This document shows positions 12,057 to 21,390 of a DNA stretch of 64,000 nt, piece after piece (within the stretch, counting starts at the first letter, position 1; the number at the start of each line of letters is the position of its first letter). The stretch is from NCBI RefSeq assembly GCF_004912165.1, contig NZ_STGV01000001.1, positions 620,001-684,000 on the forward strand, read 5' to 3'. A program made the translations under genes and the position numbers. The notes under the pieces were generated by a model. That model did no database searches, was not told where the DNA came from, and saw only the letters and a list, made by a program, of their open reading frames with translations. Source of the stretch: Peteryoungia ipomoeae. Lineage in GTDB: Bacteria; Pseudomonadota; Alphaproteobacteria; Rhizobiales; Rhizobiaceae.

Positions 12057-14852
12057 TTGACTGAGCAAAGCACTTCCGGCGGCGGCAAGTTCCCGTCCGA
12101 CATCGAGCCGATTTCCATCATGGAGGAAATGCAGCGTTCGTATCTCGATTACGCCATGAGCGTCATCGTGAGCCGCGCGCTGCCCGACGTACGCGACGGC
12201 CTGAAGCCCGTCCATCGCCGCATCCTTTACGGCATGAACGAGCTGGGCCTCGACTGGAACAAGAAATACGTCAAGAGTGCGCGCGTCACCGGTGACGTCA
12301 TGGGTAAATATCACCCGCATGGCGATGCCGCGATCTATGACGCTTTGGCGCGCATGGCGCAGCCCTGGTCGCTGCGCATGCCGTTGATCGACGGTCAGGG
12401 CAACTTCGGTTCCGTCGACGGTGACCCGCCGGCCGCACAGCGTTACACGGAGTGCAAGCTCGAAAAGGTCGCGCATTCGCTGCTCGACGACCTCGATAAG
12501 GAAACCGTCGACTTCCGCGACAACTACGACGGCACGATGTCGGAGCCGGTCGTCGTTCCCGCCAAGTTCCCGAACCTGCTTGTCAACGGCGCCGGTGGCA
12601 TCGCGGTCGGCATGGCGACCAACATTCCGCCGCACAATCTCGTCGAGGTTCTCGAAGGCTGCACGGCGCTTATCGACAATCCGGCGATCGAGCTTCCCGA
12701 ACTGATGCAGATCATTCCCGGGCCGGACTTTCCGACCGGTGCCATGATCCTCGGCCGATCCGGCATCAAGTCAGCCTATGAGACGGGCAGGGGCTCCGTC
12801 GTCATGCGCGGCGTTGCCCGCGTCGAGCCGATGCGCGGTGACCGCGAGCAGATCATCATCACCGAGATCCCCTATCAGGTGAACAAGGCGACGATGATCG
12901 AGAAGATGGCCGAACTGGTGCGCGAGAAGCGCATCGAAGGAATCTCCGACCTACGCGACGAATCCGACCGCGATGGCTACCGCGTCGTCATCGAATTGAA
13001 GCGCGATGCCAATGCCGATGTCATCCTGAACCAGCTTTACCGCTATACGCCGCTGCAGACCTCGTTCGGCTGCAACATGGTGGCGCTCAATGGCGGCAAG
13101 CCGGAACAGTTGACGTTGCTCGACATGCTGCGTGCTTTCGTCTCGTTCCGCGAGGAAGTCGTCAGCCGCCGCACCAAGTATCTGCTGCGCAAGGCGCGCG
13201 AGCGTGCGCATGTCTTGGTGGGCCTTGCGATCGCGGTTGCCAATATCGATGAGGTCATCGCGCTCATCCGCAAAGCGCCGGATCCGGCGACGGCACGTGA
13301 GCAGTTGATGACGCGCCGCTGGCCGGCCCATGACGTCGAGTCGCTGATCCGTCTGATCGACGATCCTCGTCACCGCATCAATGAAGACCTGACGTACAAT
13401 CTCTCGGAAGAGCAGGCGCGCGCCATCCTCGAACTGCGTCTTGCCCGCCTGACGGCGCTCGGTCGCGACGAAATCGACGAGGAGCTCAACAAGATCGGTG
13501 CCGAGATCTCGGATTATCTCGACATTCTCTCGTCGCGTGTCCGCATCCAGACGATCGTCAAGGACGAGTTCGCCGCAATCCGTGACGAATTCGGCACGCC
13601 GCGCCGTACGCAGATCGTCGATGGCGGTCCCGACATGGATGACGAGGACCTGATCGCCCGCGAGGAAATGGTCGTGACCGTTTCCCATGCCGGCTATATC
13701 AAGCGCGTACCGCTGACCACCTATCGCGCCCAGCGTCGCGGCGGCAAGGGCCGCTCCGGCATGGCGATGAAGGACGAGGATTTCGCGACGCGTCTCTTCG
13801 TTGCCAACACACATACGCCGGTGCTGTTCTTCTCCTCACGCGGCATCGTCTACAAGGAAAAGGTCTGGCGTCTGCCGATCGGCACGCCGACCTCGCGCGG
13901 CAAGGCGATGATCAATATGTTCCCGCTGGAGCCCGGCGAGCGCATCACGTCGATCATGCCGCTGCCCGAGGACGAGAAGAGCTGGGAAAACCTCGACGTC
14001 ATGTTCTCCACGACTCGTGGAACCGTGCGTCGAAACAAGCTCTCCGACTTCATCCAGGTCAACCGCAACGGCAAGATCGCGATGAAGCTCGAGGAAGAGG
14101 GCGACCAGATTCTCGGCGTCGAGACCTGTACGGATCGCGACGACGTGCTGCTCACAACCGCGCTCGGCCAGGCCATCCGCTTCCCGGTCGACGAAGTCCG
14201 TGTCTTTGCGGGACGCAATTCGATCGGCGTGCGCGGCATGACCATGGCGGACGGTGACCGGCTGATCTCGATGACGATCCTTGCGCATGTCGATGCCGAG
14301 CCATGGCAGCGTGCGGCCTATCTCAAGCGCTCTGCTGCCGAGCGTCGTGCCATGGGCGTCGACGAAGATGATATTGCCCTGGTCGGCGAAGAAGTCGGCA
14401 CCGAGGGTGAGTTGTCTGAAGAACGCTATCAGGAGCTCAAGGCGCGCGAACAGTTCGTGCTGACGGTGTCTGAGAAGGGCTATGGCAAGCGGTCTTCGTC
14501 GTATGACTTCCGCACTTCGGGCCGCGGCGGCAAGGGTATCCGCGCCACCGACACCTCGAAGACGGCGGAAATCGGCGAACTGGTTGCTGCCTTCCCGGTC
14601 GAGGATAGCGACCAGCTCATGCTGGTGTCCGATGGTGGACAGCTGATCCGCGTCCCTGTGAACGGCATCCGTATCGCAAGCCGCGCAACCAAGGGCGTGA
14701 CGATCTTCTCGACGGCCAAGGATGAGAAGGTCGTGTCCGTCGAGCGCATCAGCGAGCCGGAAGGCGATGAAGACGTCGTCGGCGGGGAAGATCAGGGCGG
14801 CGATGTTGCCGCAACCGAGACCCCGGCTCAGGACGAGGGCGCCAGCGAATAA
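12057..14852 (+). CDS. gyrA: DNA gyrase subunit A
   Basis: Breaks and rejoins DNA during ATP-dependent negative supercoiling, with GyrB. The 931 residues begin with a TTG codon ([21 protein letters not shown]), directly before the universal N-terminal region. The catalytic tyrosine is Tyr130 (AAQRY). The quinolone-resistance region reads [12 protein letters not shown], with Ala91 at the position of E. coli Ser83. The C-terminal beta-pinwheel includes a GyrA box (QRRGGKG) near 560. An acidic insert around 760-800, common in Rhizobiales, explains the length. Terminators lie downstream. Confidence 0.98.
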   Translation: MTEQSTSGGGKFPSDIEPISIMEEMQRSYLDYAMSVIVSRALPDVRDGLKPVHRRILYGMNELGLDWNKKYVKSARVTGDVMGKYHPHGDAAIYDALARMAQPWSLRMPLIDGQGNFGSVDGDPPAAQRYTECKLEKVAHSLLDDLDKETVDFRDNYDGTMSEPVVVPAKFPNLLVNGAGGIAVGMATNIPPHNLVEVLEGCTALIDNPAIELPELMQIIPGPDFPTGAMILGRSGIKSAYETGRGSVVMRGVARVEPMRGDREQIIITEIPYQVNKATMIEKMAELVREKRIEGISDLRDESDRDGYRVVIELKRDANADVILNQLYRYTPLQTSFGCNMVALNGGKPEQLTLLDMLRAFVSFREEVVSRRTKYLLRKARERAHVLVGLAIAVANIDEVIALIRKAPDPATAREQLMTRRWPAHDVESLIRLIDDPRHRINEDLTYNLSEEQARAILELRLARLTALGRDEIDEELNKIGAEISDYLDILSSRVRIQTIVKDEFAAIRDEFGTPRRTQIVDGGPDMDDEDLIAREEMVVTVSHAGYIKRVPLTTYRAQRRGGKGRSGMAMKDEDFATRLFVANTHTPVLFFSSRGIVYKEKVWRLPIGTPTSRGKAMINMFPLEPGERITSIMPLPEDEKSWENLDVMFSTTRGTVRRNKLSDFIQVNRNGKIAMKLEEEGDQILGVETCTDRDDVLLTTALGQAIRFPVDEVRVFAGRNSIGVRGMTMADGDRLISMTILAHVDAEPWQRAAYLKRSAAERRAMGVDEDDIALVGEEVGTEGELSEERYQELKAREQFVLTVSEKGYGKRSSSYDFRTSGRGGKGIRATDTSKTAEIGELVAAFPVEDSDQLMLVSDGGQLIRVPVNGIRIASRATKGVTIFSTAKDEKVVSVERISEPEGDEDVVGGEDQGGDVAATETPAQDEGASE

Positions 14853-14860
14853 GGGCAGAA

Positions 14861-14966
14861 GAGCCGGGGCATGGCACACCCGGCTCTCGTCGCTCCGCAA
14901 TTGTCGTCGGCCCTGGAAATGGCACACGAAAAAAGCCGTTCGGACCAAGTCCGGACGGCTTTTGTC
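14861..14966 (+). terminator. gyrA terminator region (two hairpins)
   Basis: The first hairpin, GAGCCGGG/CCCGGCTC at 14861-14886, starts eight bases after the gyrA stop and has no U-tract. The second is stronger: AAAAGCCGTTCGGAC pairs with GTCCGGACGGCTTTT around a CAA loop at 14931-14963, a 15-pair stem with one G-U pair that runs into T residues. Its A- and T-rich flanks could let it work in both directions, also ending transcripts from the small genes on the opposite strand. Confidence 0.85.
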
Positions 14967-15004
14967 TGGGATGATGTCTATCGTTGCCGATCAGTCCAAT
15001 ATCA

Positions 15005-15139
15005 TCAGAAAGCTCGCTGGCGCTCCATCAGGGCACGATAGTCCTGATCTTCGCGCTTCAGCGCTGAAATCGTGGAGGCGACGGAGGCAACGAACATGCC
15101 GCTGATCAAAGCGGCCAGAACCGTGAGTGTCAGTACCAT
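15005..15139 (-). CDS. Small hydrophobic protein, 44 residues
   Basis: The frame begins MVLTLTVLAALISGMF and ends in a charged tail with ALKREDQDYRALM. One transmembrane helix is likely at about 2-23, with a short cytoplasmic tail. AGGAAAGGA about eight bases before the ATG is a good ribosome binding site. No family is recognised. It is one of three small, same-strand, single-helix proteins in the gyrA-coaD gap. That the frame, the ribosome binding site and the hydrophobic segment coincide in all three argues that they are real, but no homology could be tested. Confidence 0.6.
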   Translation of the reverse strand: MVLTLTVLAALISGMFVASVASTISALKREDQDYRALMERQRAF

Positions 15140-15203
15140 GGTCTATCCTTTCCTTGTCAGCGTTGATGCCGAAAGCCGAAGCTACACCGTCGCCTGAGGT
15201 CAC

Positions 15204-15356
15204 TCAGTGACCGAAGCTATGGTAACGTGCGGCCATTGGCGGACCGTAAAACTTGGCATCATTGCTGTCTTTGACGTAAAAAGTTGCTGAAGTTGCAACC
15301 ATGGCAGTCATCAGCGTCACCCACACGAGGTTGATCATTGTAACTTTGTCATGCAT
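15204..15356 (-). CDS. Small membrane protein, 50 residues
   Basis: The frame starts MHDKVTMINLVWVTLM. It has one hydrophobic segment (about 7-27) and a polar C-terminus ending AARYHSFGH. AAAGGACC eight to ten bases before the ATG is a credible ribosome binding site. A second in-frame ATG at residue 7 is possible. No family is recognised. It is the middle gene of three same-strand small genes, 64 bases upstream of the 44-residue gene. Confidence 0.6.
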   Translation of the reverse strand: MHDKVTMINLVWVTLMTAMVATSATFYVKDSNDAKFYGPPMAARYHSFGH

Positions 15357-15440
15357 TGCGTTGGTCCTTTGAACTTCGGCAGTACAGCCGATAAATGTAC
15401 AGGTACCGGAAAGGTTCCGGTATAGTGCGAGATCAATCTA

Positions 15441-15599
15441 TCAAGCGTTCACTGACGTCGGCTTGAACGCGCCGTTCATCTGCCGTTCATCTTGAAAGCC
15501 ATCACGGGATGCTTCGGAGATTTCGCGGGCGACCATCAATCCAAGCTCGACGAGCAAGGCTGCGGCGACGGCGGTAGCAATAAGCAGAACAAGCATCAT
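15441..15599 (-). CDS. Small membrane protein, 52 residues
   Basis: The frame starts MMLVLLIATAVAAALLVELG, one strongly hydrophobic helix, followed by a polar tail with EISEASRDGFQDERQMN. AGAGGATAA just before the ATG provides a ribosome binding site, so the start is set at 15599 rather than the further upstream ATG at 15677. The last 13 codons are part of a diverged direct repeat whose second copy lies upstream at 15655-15693. Function is unknown. Confidence 0.6.
   Translation of the reverse strand: MMLVLLIATAVAAALLVELGLMVAREISEASRDGFQDERQMNGAFKPTSVNA
15453..15491. repeat. Direct repeat copy A (39 bp), inside the 52-residue gene
   Basis: This 39-base segment matches 15655-15693 at 31 of 39 positions in the same orientation. 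On the minus strand it encodes the C-terminal tail of the 52-residue protein (DERQMNGAFKPTS). Confidence 0.7.
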
Positions 15600-15654
15600 T
15601 TTATCCTCTGCAGATCTTCGATACGTCGATGATGTGACGATAGAGTGCGTCCCG

Positions 15655-15693
15655 TGAAGTCGCCTTGAACGACGCATTCATCCGCCGTTCATG
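15655..15693. repeat. Direct repeat copy B (39 bp), upstream of the 52-residue gene
   Basis: Second copy of the 39-base repeat. On the minus strand it reads HERRMNASFKATS in the frame matching copy A, continuing open for 13 more codons to a stop just before the 52-residue gene. It may be the decayed 3' end of a duplicated small gene, or a 26-residue leader peptide starting at its ATG (15681); no ribosome binding site was recognised for it. Confidence 0.6.
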
Positions 15694-15792
15694 TGACGGC
15701 GGCGGGAATGTGGACGTCTCATTTCCCGGCAATAAGCTTGCGGTCGGCCACGGTCCGTGACAAAAGGCGATCCAAACAACGCTCAGGCAACC

Positions 15793-16287
15793 ATGACGAT
15801 CGGCTTTTATCCCGGCTCCTTTGATCCCTTAACTAACGGACATCTGGACATTCTCGTTCAGGGTCTAAACGTCGTTGACAGGATCGTTGTCGCAATCGGA
15901 ATTCATCCTGGGAAGACACCGCTGTTTTCCTTCGACGAACGCGCCTCTCTTGTGCGCGCCGCGATGGCAGAGGTCGTGCCGGCGCGGGCAGGGGACATAG
16001 ACGTCGTTTCGTTCAGCGGGCTTGCGGTCGATGCTGCCCGGCAGAACAAGGCAACGATCATGCTGCGCGGCCTGCGCGATGGCACTGATCTCGATTATGA
16101 GATGCAGCTTGCAGGGATGAACGGCGCGATGGCGCCGGACATCCAGACCATCTTTCTGCCCGCGTCGCCCGCTTCGCGACCGATTACGGCCACATTGGTC
16201 CGACAGATCGCCGCAATGGGTGGCGATGTCCAGGCCTTCGTACCTGGCCCCGTTCGTGCTGCCTTGAATTTGAAACATGGGCGCTAA
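15793..16287 (+). CDS. coaD: Phosphopantetheine adenylyltransferase
   Basis: Transfers AMP from ATP to 4'-phosphopantetheine, the penultimate step of coenzyme A synthesis. The 164-residue protein starts [17 protein letters not shown], containing the nucleotidyltransferase (H/T)xGH motif as TNGH. The substrate loop [12 protein letters not shown] is also present. The ATG at 15793 fits the family N-terminus; the GTG at 15757 would add 12 residues not found in CoaD. It precedes two cyclophilin genes on the same strand. Confidence 0.95.
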   Translation: MTIGFYPGSFDPLTNGHLDILVQGLNVVDRIVVAIGIHPGKTPLFSFDERASLVRAAMAEVVPARAGDIDVVSFSGLAVDAARQNKATIMLRGLRDGTDLDYEMQLAGMNGAMAPDIQTIFLPASPASRPITATLVRQIAAMGGDVQAFVPGPVRAALNLKHGR

Positions 16288-16311
16288 GCCCTGATCTTTA
16301 TCGGAGAGAAC

Positions 16312-16881
16312 ATGAAGCTCGCCCAAATTGCCACTGCCTTTGTCCTCGCTATCGCTGCCTTCGGCCCGGCCAAGGCCCAGTCAACCGAAGAATTCCTGAC
16401 CATCCAGCTGAAAGACGGTCCGGTCGTCGTGCAGCTGATGCCCGATGTCGCGCCGAAGCATGTGGCGCAGATCAAGGATCTCGCTGCCAAGGGCGAGTAT
16501 GACAATGTTGCCTTCCACCGCGTCATCGAAGGTTTCATGGCCCAGACGGGTGACGTTCAGTTCGGCGATATGGAAAACGGCTTTGAGCCGGGTCGTGCCG
16601 GAACCGGCGGTTCGAACCTGCCGGACCTGCCTGCCGAGTTTTCGGACAAGCCTTTCGTGCGCGGGACTGTCGGCATGGCCCGCAGCCAGGATCCGAACTC
16701 CGCCAATTCGCAGTTCTTCATCATGTTCGGTGATGGCAGCTTCCTGAACAGTCAGTATACCGTTGTCGGTCAGGTGGTTGCCGGTATGGAAAACGTCGAC
16801 AAGATCAAGCGCGGCGAAGGCGGCAATGGCGAAGTGAGCGATCCAGACCGCATGGTCAAGGTCACCGTTGGCCGCAACTAA
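16312..16881 (+). CDS. Exported peptidyl-prolyl cis-trans isomerase (cyclophilin)
   Basis: Catalyses prolyl bond isomerisation during protein folding, in the periplasm. The 189-residue protein has a signal peptide (about residues 1-22, hydrophobic core FVLAIAAFGP, likely cleavage AKA|Q) and one cyclophilin domain with FHRVIEGFMAQTGD and ANSQFFIMF. It starts 24 bases after coaD. The next gene is a cytoplasmic paralogue, so the pair gives an exported and an internal version. Confidence 0.93.
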   Translation: MKLAQIATAFVLAIAAFGPAKAQSTEEFLTIQLKDGPVVVQLMPDVAPKHVAQIKDLAAKGEYDNVAFHRVIEGFMAQTGDVQFGDMENGFEPGRAGTGGSNLPDLPAEFSDKPFVRGTVGMARSQDPNSANSQFFIMFGDGSFLNSQYTVVGQVVAGMENVDKIKRGEGGNGEVSDPDRMVKVTVGRN

Positions 16882-16920
16882 TACCTATCGGGCCTATGGC
16901 CCCAACCAAGGAGAAACACC

Positions 16921-17430
16921 ATGGCCGAGATCAAGGATCCGGAAAATACCATCCTGATGGAAACCACCAAGGGCAAGGTCGTCATTGCGCTCTTCCCGGA
17001 TCTGGCCCCTGGCCATGTCGCCCGCATCAAGGAATTGTCGCGTGAAGGTGCCTATGACGGCGTTGTCTTCCACCGCGTCATTGAAGACTTCATGGCCCAG
17101 ACCGGCGACGTGCAGTATGGCAAGCAGGGCGGTGCCGACTTCAACCCGGGTCGCGCCGGTATGGGCGGCTCCTCGAAGCCGGACCTGAAGGCGGAGTTCT
17201 CGGCGACGCCGCATACCCGTGGCACCTGCTCGATGGCGCGTTCGCAGAACCCTAACTCTGCCAATTCGCAGTTCTTCATCTGCTTTACCGATGCGCCCTG
17301 GCTGAACAAGCAGTATTCCGTCTGGGGCCAGGTCATCGAAGGTATGGATGTCATCGACCAGATCAAGCGCGGCGAGCCTGTACGCGAGCCTGACTCGATT
17401 GTCTCGATGAAGGTTGCCGCCGACGCCTGA
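16921..17430 (+). CDS. ppiB: Cytoplasmic peptidyl-prolyl cis-trans isomerase (cyclophilin B type)
   Basis: A 169-residue single-domain cyclophilin without a signal peptide. FHRVIEDFMAQTGD carries the catalytic arginine, followed by GTCSMARSQNPNSANSQFFI. Clearly paralogous to the exported cyclophilin 39 bases upstream. AAGGAGAAA just before the ATG is a strong ribosome binding site. A terminator follows at 17446-17482. Confidence 0.94.
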   Translation: MAEIKDPENTILMETTKGKVVIALFPDLAPGHVARIKELSREGAYDGVVFHRVIEDFMAQTGDVQYGKQGGADFNPGRAGMGGSSKPDLKAEFSATPHTRGTCSMARSQNPNSANSQFFICFTDAPWLNKQYSVWGQVIEGMDVIDQIKRGEPVREPDSIVSMKVAADA

Positions 17431-17445
17431 TGGCTTTAAGCACGC

Positions 17446-17482
17446 AAAGCCCGCCTTGGTGCGCCGCACCTGGGCGGGCTTT
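17446..17482 (+). terminator. Terminator after ppiB
   Basis: AAAGCCCGCC and GGCGGGCTTT are perfect 10-base inverted arms around a 17-base loop, 15 bases after the ppiB stop. It separates coaD-ppi-ppiB from queA-tgt. Confidence 0.75.
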
Positions 17483-17519
17483 CGCGTTTTGACATTATCG
17501 ACAAAGCGAACAGAGTGAG

Positions 17520-18614
17520 ATGCGTGTAGATCTTTTCGATTTCGACCTGCCGGACGAAAACATTGCGCTGAGGCCTGCAAGCCCGCGCGATCACGCGCGC
17601 TTTCTTGTCGTTCGCCCGGAGGCCGATCCCATTCTCGGCGACCATCATGTCTACGATCTGCCGTCCTTTCTAAAGCCAGGGGATGCGCTGGTGTTCAACG
17701 ACACCAAGGTGATCCCCGCGCAACTCGAAGGCATCCGCCATCGTGAGGGCGCCGAGGAAATCGCCGTTTCCTGCACGCTGCACATGCGGGTCGGTGCTTC
17801 CAGATGGAAGGCCTTCGCCAAGCCCGGCAAGCGCATCAAGCAGGGAGATCGCATCGATTTTGCGATGGGGCAGGGCGAAGGTGCGGCATGCCTTATGGGC
17901 TCGCTCGTGGCGACTGTCGCGGAAAAAGGCGAGGCCGGCGAGATCGAACTCGCCTTCGACCTCTCAGGGCCCGATCTCGACCAAGTGATCGCCAATGTCG
18001 GCCATATCCCGCTTCCGCCCTACATCGCGGCCAAAAGGCCGGAGGATGGTCAGGACCGCGTCGACTACCAGACCATCTATGCGCGAGAGGAGGGCGCCGT
18101 TGCGGCGCCGACCGCCGGGCTGCATTTTACCCCTGACCTCTTCGCCGCGTTGGATGCTGCCGGCATCGAACGTCATTTCCTTACGCTGCATGTTGGCGCC
18201 GGCACCTTCCTGCCGGTGAAGGCGGATGATACCGCCGAGCACAAGATGCATGAGGAAATCGGCTATATCTCGCCCTCAACAGCCGCAGCTCTCAACGCGG
18301 TCAGGGCCCGAGGCAACCGGATCGTTGCCGTCGGCACTACGTCGCTGCGATTGCTCGAAAGTGCTGCAGCAGACGATGGCCACATTCCCGCCTGGTCGGG
18401 TGCGACGGACATCTTCATCACGCCCGGCTATCGTTTCAAGGCGGTGGATATGCTGATGACCAATTTCCACCTGCCCAAATCGACACTCTTCATGCTGGTT
18501 TCCGCCTTTGCCGGTCTCGACACGATGCGGGCGGCCTATGCCCATGCGATCGAAACCGGCTACCGCTTCTACTCCTATGGCGATTCCAGCCTGCTTTTCC
18601 GGAAAGACGACTGA
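17520..18614 (+). CDS. queA: S-adenosylmethionine:tRNA ribosyltransferase-isomerase
   Basis: Converts preQ1 in tRNA to epoxyqueuosine using the ribosyl group of SAM. The 364 residues, starting [11 protein letters not shown], fit the family. Visible motifs are [31 protein letters not shown] and [19 protein letters not shown]. The stop lies three bases before tgt, so the two queuosine genes form an operon, although Tgt acts before QueA. Confidence 0.96.
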   Translation: MRVDLFDFDLPDENIALRPASPRDHARFLVVRPEADPILGDHHVYDLPSFLKPGDALVFNDTKVIPAQLEGIRHREGAEEIAVSCTLHMRVGASRWKAFAKPGKRIKQGDRIDFAMGQGEGAACLMGSLVATVAEKGEAGEIELAFDLSGPDLDQVIANVGHIPLPPYIAAKRPEDGQDRVDYQTIYAREEGAVAAPTAGLHFTPDLFAALDAAGIERHFLTLHVGAGTFLPVKADDTAEHKMHEEIGYISPSTAAALNAVRARGNRIVAVGTTSLRLLESAAADDGHIPAWSGATDIFITPGYRFKAVDMLMTNFHLPKSTLFMLVSAFAGLDTMRAAYAHAIETGYRFYSYGDSSLLFRKDD

Positions 18615-18617
18615 CCG

Positions 18618-19748
18618 ATGTCCGAGAATTTCACGTTCAATCTGAAGGCCACCAGCGGCAAGGCACGCCTTGGCGAGATCACCATGCCGCGCGGCACGGT
18701 CCGCACCCCGGCCTTCATGCCTGTCGGCACGGTGGGCACGGTGAAGGCCATGTATCTTGACCAGGTGAAAGAGGGTGGGGCCGACATCATCCTTGGCAAT
18801 ACCTATCACCTGATGCTGCGCCCCGGCCCGGAACGCGTCGCGCGCCTTGGCGGCCTGCATAAGCTGATCCGCTGGCCCGGGCCTATCCTGACCGACAGCG
18901 GCGGCTTCCAGGTGATGTCGCTGTCGGGCCTGCGCAAGCTCGACGAGCAGGGGGTGACCTTCAAGAGCCATATCGACGGCTCCTTGCACCACATGTCGCC
19001 GGAGCGCTCGATCGAGATCCAGGGGCTGCTCGACAGTGACATTCAGATGCAGCTTGACGAATGCGTCTCGCTGCCCAATGAGCCGCGCGAGATTGAACGC
19101 GCCATGGAACTGTCGCTGCGCTGGGCCGAGCGTTGCCGAGTCGCCTTCGGCAATCAGCCCGGCAAGGCCATGTTCGGCATCGTCCAGGGCGGCGACCAGC
19201 CGGCGCTGCGCATCCGCTCTGCTGAAGGGCTCAAGCAACTCGATCTGAAGGGATATTCGATCGGCGGTCTCGCCGTCGGCGAGCCGCAGGCCGTCATGCT
19301 CGACATGTTGCGGATCACGCTTCCCGTTCTGCCGACAGAAAAGCCGCGCTATCTGATGGGCGTCGGCACGCCTGACGATATGCTGAAATCGGTCGCCGAG
19401 GGCATCGACATGTTCGATTGCGTGATGCCGACCCGTTCGGGCCGCCACGGGCTGGCCTTTACTCGCCGCGGCAAGGTCAACATCCGCAACGCCCGCCATG
19501 CCGAGGATATGCGTCCGCTGGACGAACAGTCCTCGTGCCCGGCGGCGCGCGATTACTCCCGTGCATACCTGCATCATCTTGTCCGCTCCAATGAAGCGCT
19601 GGGCGGCATGCTGCTCTCGTGGAACAATCTCAGCTATTATCAGGAGCTGATGCAGGGCATCCGCCAGGCGATCGCCGAAGATCGATTTGAGGACTTCAAG
19701 GCTGAAACCATCGAGATGTGGGCGCGCGGAGACATCGACCCGGTCTGA
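18618..19748 (+). CDS. tgt: tRNA-guanine transglycosylase with degenerate zinc site
   Basis: Exchanges guanine-34 of GUN-anticodon tRNAs for preQ1 in queuosine synthesis. The 376 residues have the family length. The catalytic aspartates are present: DSGGFQ at 93-98 and [10 protein letters not shown] near 264. The zinc site is unusual. Aligned on the flanking YSRAYLHH, the E. coli ligands C302, C304, C307 and H333 correspond to S305, C307, A310 and N336, so only one ligand remains. Tgt folding or RNA docking may therefore be zinc-free here. Cotranscribed with queA. Confidence 0.95.
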   Translation: MSENFTFNLKATSGKARLGEITMPRGTVRTPAFMPVGTVGTVKAMYLDQVKEGGADIILGNTYHLMLRPGPERVARLGGLHKLIRWPGPILTDSGGFQVMSLSGLRKLDEQGVTFKSHIDGSLHHMSPERSIEIQGLLDSDIQMQLDECVSLPNEPREIERAMELSLRWAERCRVAFGNQPGKAMFGIVQGGDQPALRIRSAEGLKQLDLKGYSIGGLAVGEPQAVMLDMLRITLPVLPTEKPRYLMGVGTPDDMLKSVAEGIDMFDCVMPTRSGRHGLAFTRRGKVNIRNARHAEDMRPLDEQSSCPAARDYSRAYLHHLVRSNEALGGMLLSWNNLSYYQELMQGIRQAIAEDRFEDFKAETIEMWARGDIDPV

Positions 19749-19798
19749 TCGTCTGAACTCAGAGCAGGCAAGGGGATGCGTTCTGCTGGAGCCGCGCG

Positions 19799-20233
19799 TC
19801 AGATGCCCTGGCTTGATGTCTCGCGTTTCATGCGGACGCCATTGATGGTGAAATTGCCGTCGCGCTGGCGTTTGAGCTCATAATAAACCGCCCAGTCCTT
19901 ACCATCAGGCGCCGATATCAGCACCTCCTGGAAAGCGACCGTCCCGTCCTTTGAAAGCCTGTTTCGGCCAAAGGCATAGTTGCCCGGCCGAAAGACAGGT
20001 GCGTAGGTCCTCTTGACCATGTCGAAAAACCGCTCGGCATTGGGAAAGACCGATTTGATCTCCGGGGACGCAAAGGAATAAGCGGTCTTTGCGTCGTCAT
20101 TGAGAAATGCAGTGATCTGCTGCGTGATGACCGCGCGCGCCTGAACGCCGAGATCACTTTCCTCTGCGGATGCGGGCGTCGAAATCGCCGCGACAAGCCC
20201 GGCCAGGGCCAATGCAATGGACATTCGCATCAT
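19799..20233 (-). CDS. DUF4864 domain-containing exported protein
   Basis: A 144-residue protein with a signal peptide (about 1-23, likely cleavage SA|E after STPASA), then a single small domain. ITAFLNDDAKTAYSFASPEIKSVFPNAERFF and a YAPVFRP segment place it in DUF4864. The predicted location is the periplasm; function is unknown. It is convergent with tgt and divergent from the metallophosphoesterase gene across a 233-base gap in which nothing else is recognised. Confidence 0.83.
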   Translation of the reverse strand: MMRMSIALALAGLVAAISTPASAEESDLGVQARAVITQQITAFLNDDAKTAYSFASPEIKSVFPNAERFFDMVKRTYAPVFRPGNYAFGRNRLSKDGTVAFQEVLISAPDGKDWAVYYELKRQRDGNFTINGVRMKRETSSQGI

Positions 20234-20466
20234 GCTACCCCTCGCTTTTCAGATATTCCTGATGAAAGGATAGGCCGATTCTTTGACTTGGGAAGAGGGG
20301 CCATGAAATGGTGGCCGGCTATCAAGCCGATGTGACCTGGAATTCATGGTTTGGCGTGGGCAGGGCGCACTGCACGGGGTCCTCTTTGCCGCCCAAACCT
20401 TGCGATCGGCGCTAATTCCTGCAATGGCAGAACCATGCACGCAGAACATTTCCGGAGATCCTGAGG

Positions 20467-21222
20467 ATGCGTCTCTTCCTGGGCTCCGATTTTCATGTCG
20501 ACTACGCTCAGAACCTGCACTGGCTGGGACAGCTTTCGCGTCAGGACTTTACCGACGACGTCCTGATCGTGGCTGGCGACCTATCTGACGACGTCGATCT
20601 GATACAGAGTTGTTTCGACATACTCGTTCCGCGATACAAAAAGCTGCTCTTCCTGCCTGGCAATCATGACCTTTGGACCGCGCGCAGCGGGCGAGGGCCA
20701 TCGTTCGACAAGTTCGAGTTATTGCAAACGCTCTGTGGCGGCTATGGCATCGAGACGCGGCCTGTTGCCTTCGGAGGCACGCTGATCGTACCGATCCTCG
20801 GTTGGTACGATTATTCCTTCGGTGAGCCGGATGCTCGCATTCGCCGCGGATGGATGGACTTCTACAAGTGCAACTGGGAGGGTCTTGCACCGGCAGATGT
20901 CGCCGAGCGTTTCGACCAGATGAACCTGATACCGGACACCCTTGATTTTGAGAGGGTCTACAGTTTCTCGCATTTCGTTCCGCGGATTGACTTGATGCCC
21001 GTACGCTATCCCGAGAAACACAAGGCATTGTTTCCCGTCCTAGGCTCAGCCCGAATTGAAGAGCGCATCCGCGAACTCGGCTCATCCATGCATTTTTACG
21101 GGCACAGCCACCTGAACCGCAACAAGGTGATCGATGGCGTCACCTATATCAACAATGCCTTTGGCTATCCCTCGGAAACCGAGATTACGGCCAAAACGAT
21201 CCTGCATGTTGCAGATCTCTAG
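20467..21222 (+). CDS. Calcineurin-type metallophosphoesterase
   Basis: A 251-residue predicted hydrolase with the two-metal phosphoesterase motifs in order: GSDFHVD (DxH, residue 8), AGDLSDD (GDxxD), LPGNHDLW (GNHD) and GHSHLNRN (GHxH near the C-terminus). The substrate is unknown. Monocistronic, with its own 5' gap and a 168-base gap downstream in which nothing is recognised. Confidence 0.86.
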   Translation: MRLFLGSDFHVDYAQNLHWLGQLSRQDFTDDVLIVAGDLSDDVDLIQSCFDILVPRYKKLLFLPGNHDLWTARSGRGPSFDKFELLQTLCGGYGIETRPVAFGGTLIVPILGWYDYSFGEPDARIRRGWMDFYKCNWEGLAPADVAERFDQMNLIPDTLDFERVYSFSHFVPRIDLMPVRYPEKHKALFPVLGSARIEERIRELGSSMHFYGHSHLNRNKVIDGVTYINNAFGYPSETEITAKTILHVADL

Positions 21223-21390
21223 GGCGGAGAGGCAGACAAGTGCTGCCGCTGAGGCCCGTTGGAAATGGCATCTGCCCCGCTACACATATAAATCGCATAA
21301 GATAGATTATGGAACGTCTTGATATCTCGGTTTATCCATTTCCAGCCGTTTGCGCCAAATGTCCACGACGTCAGGAATTCATGCGCCTGT

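Noticed and set aside
13836-14948. 370-codon minus-strand frame opposite gyrA
   Set aside because: Antisense to the GyrA C-terminal domain and its terminator; no domain seen.
18276-19577. 433-codon minus-strand frame opposite queA and tgt
   Set aside because: Shadow of two well-supported genes.
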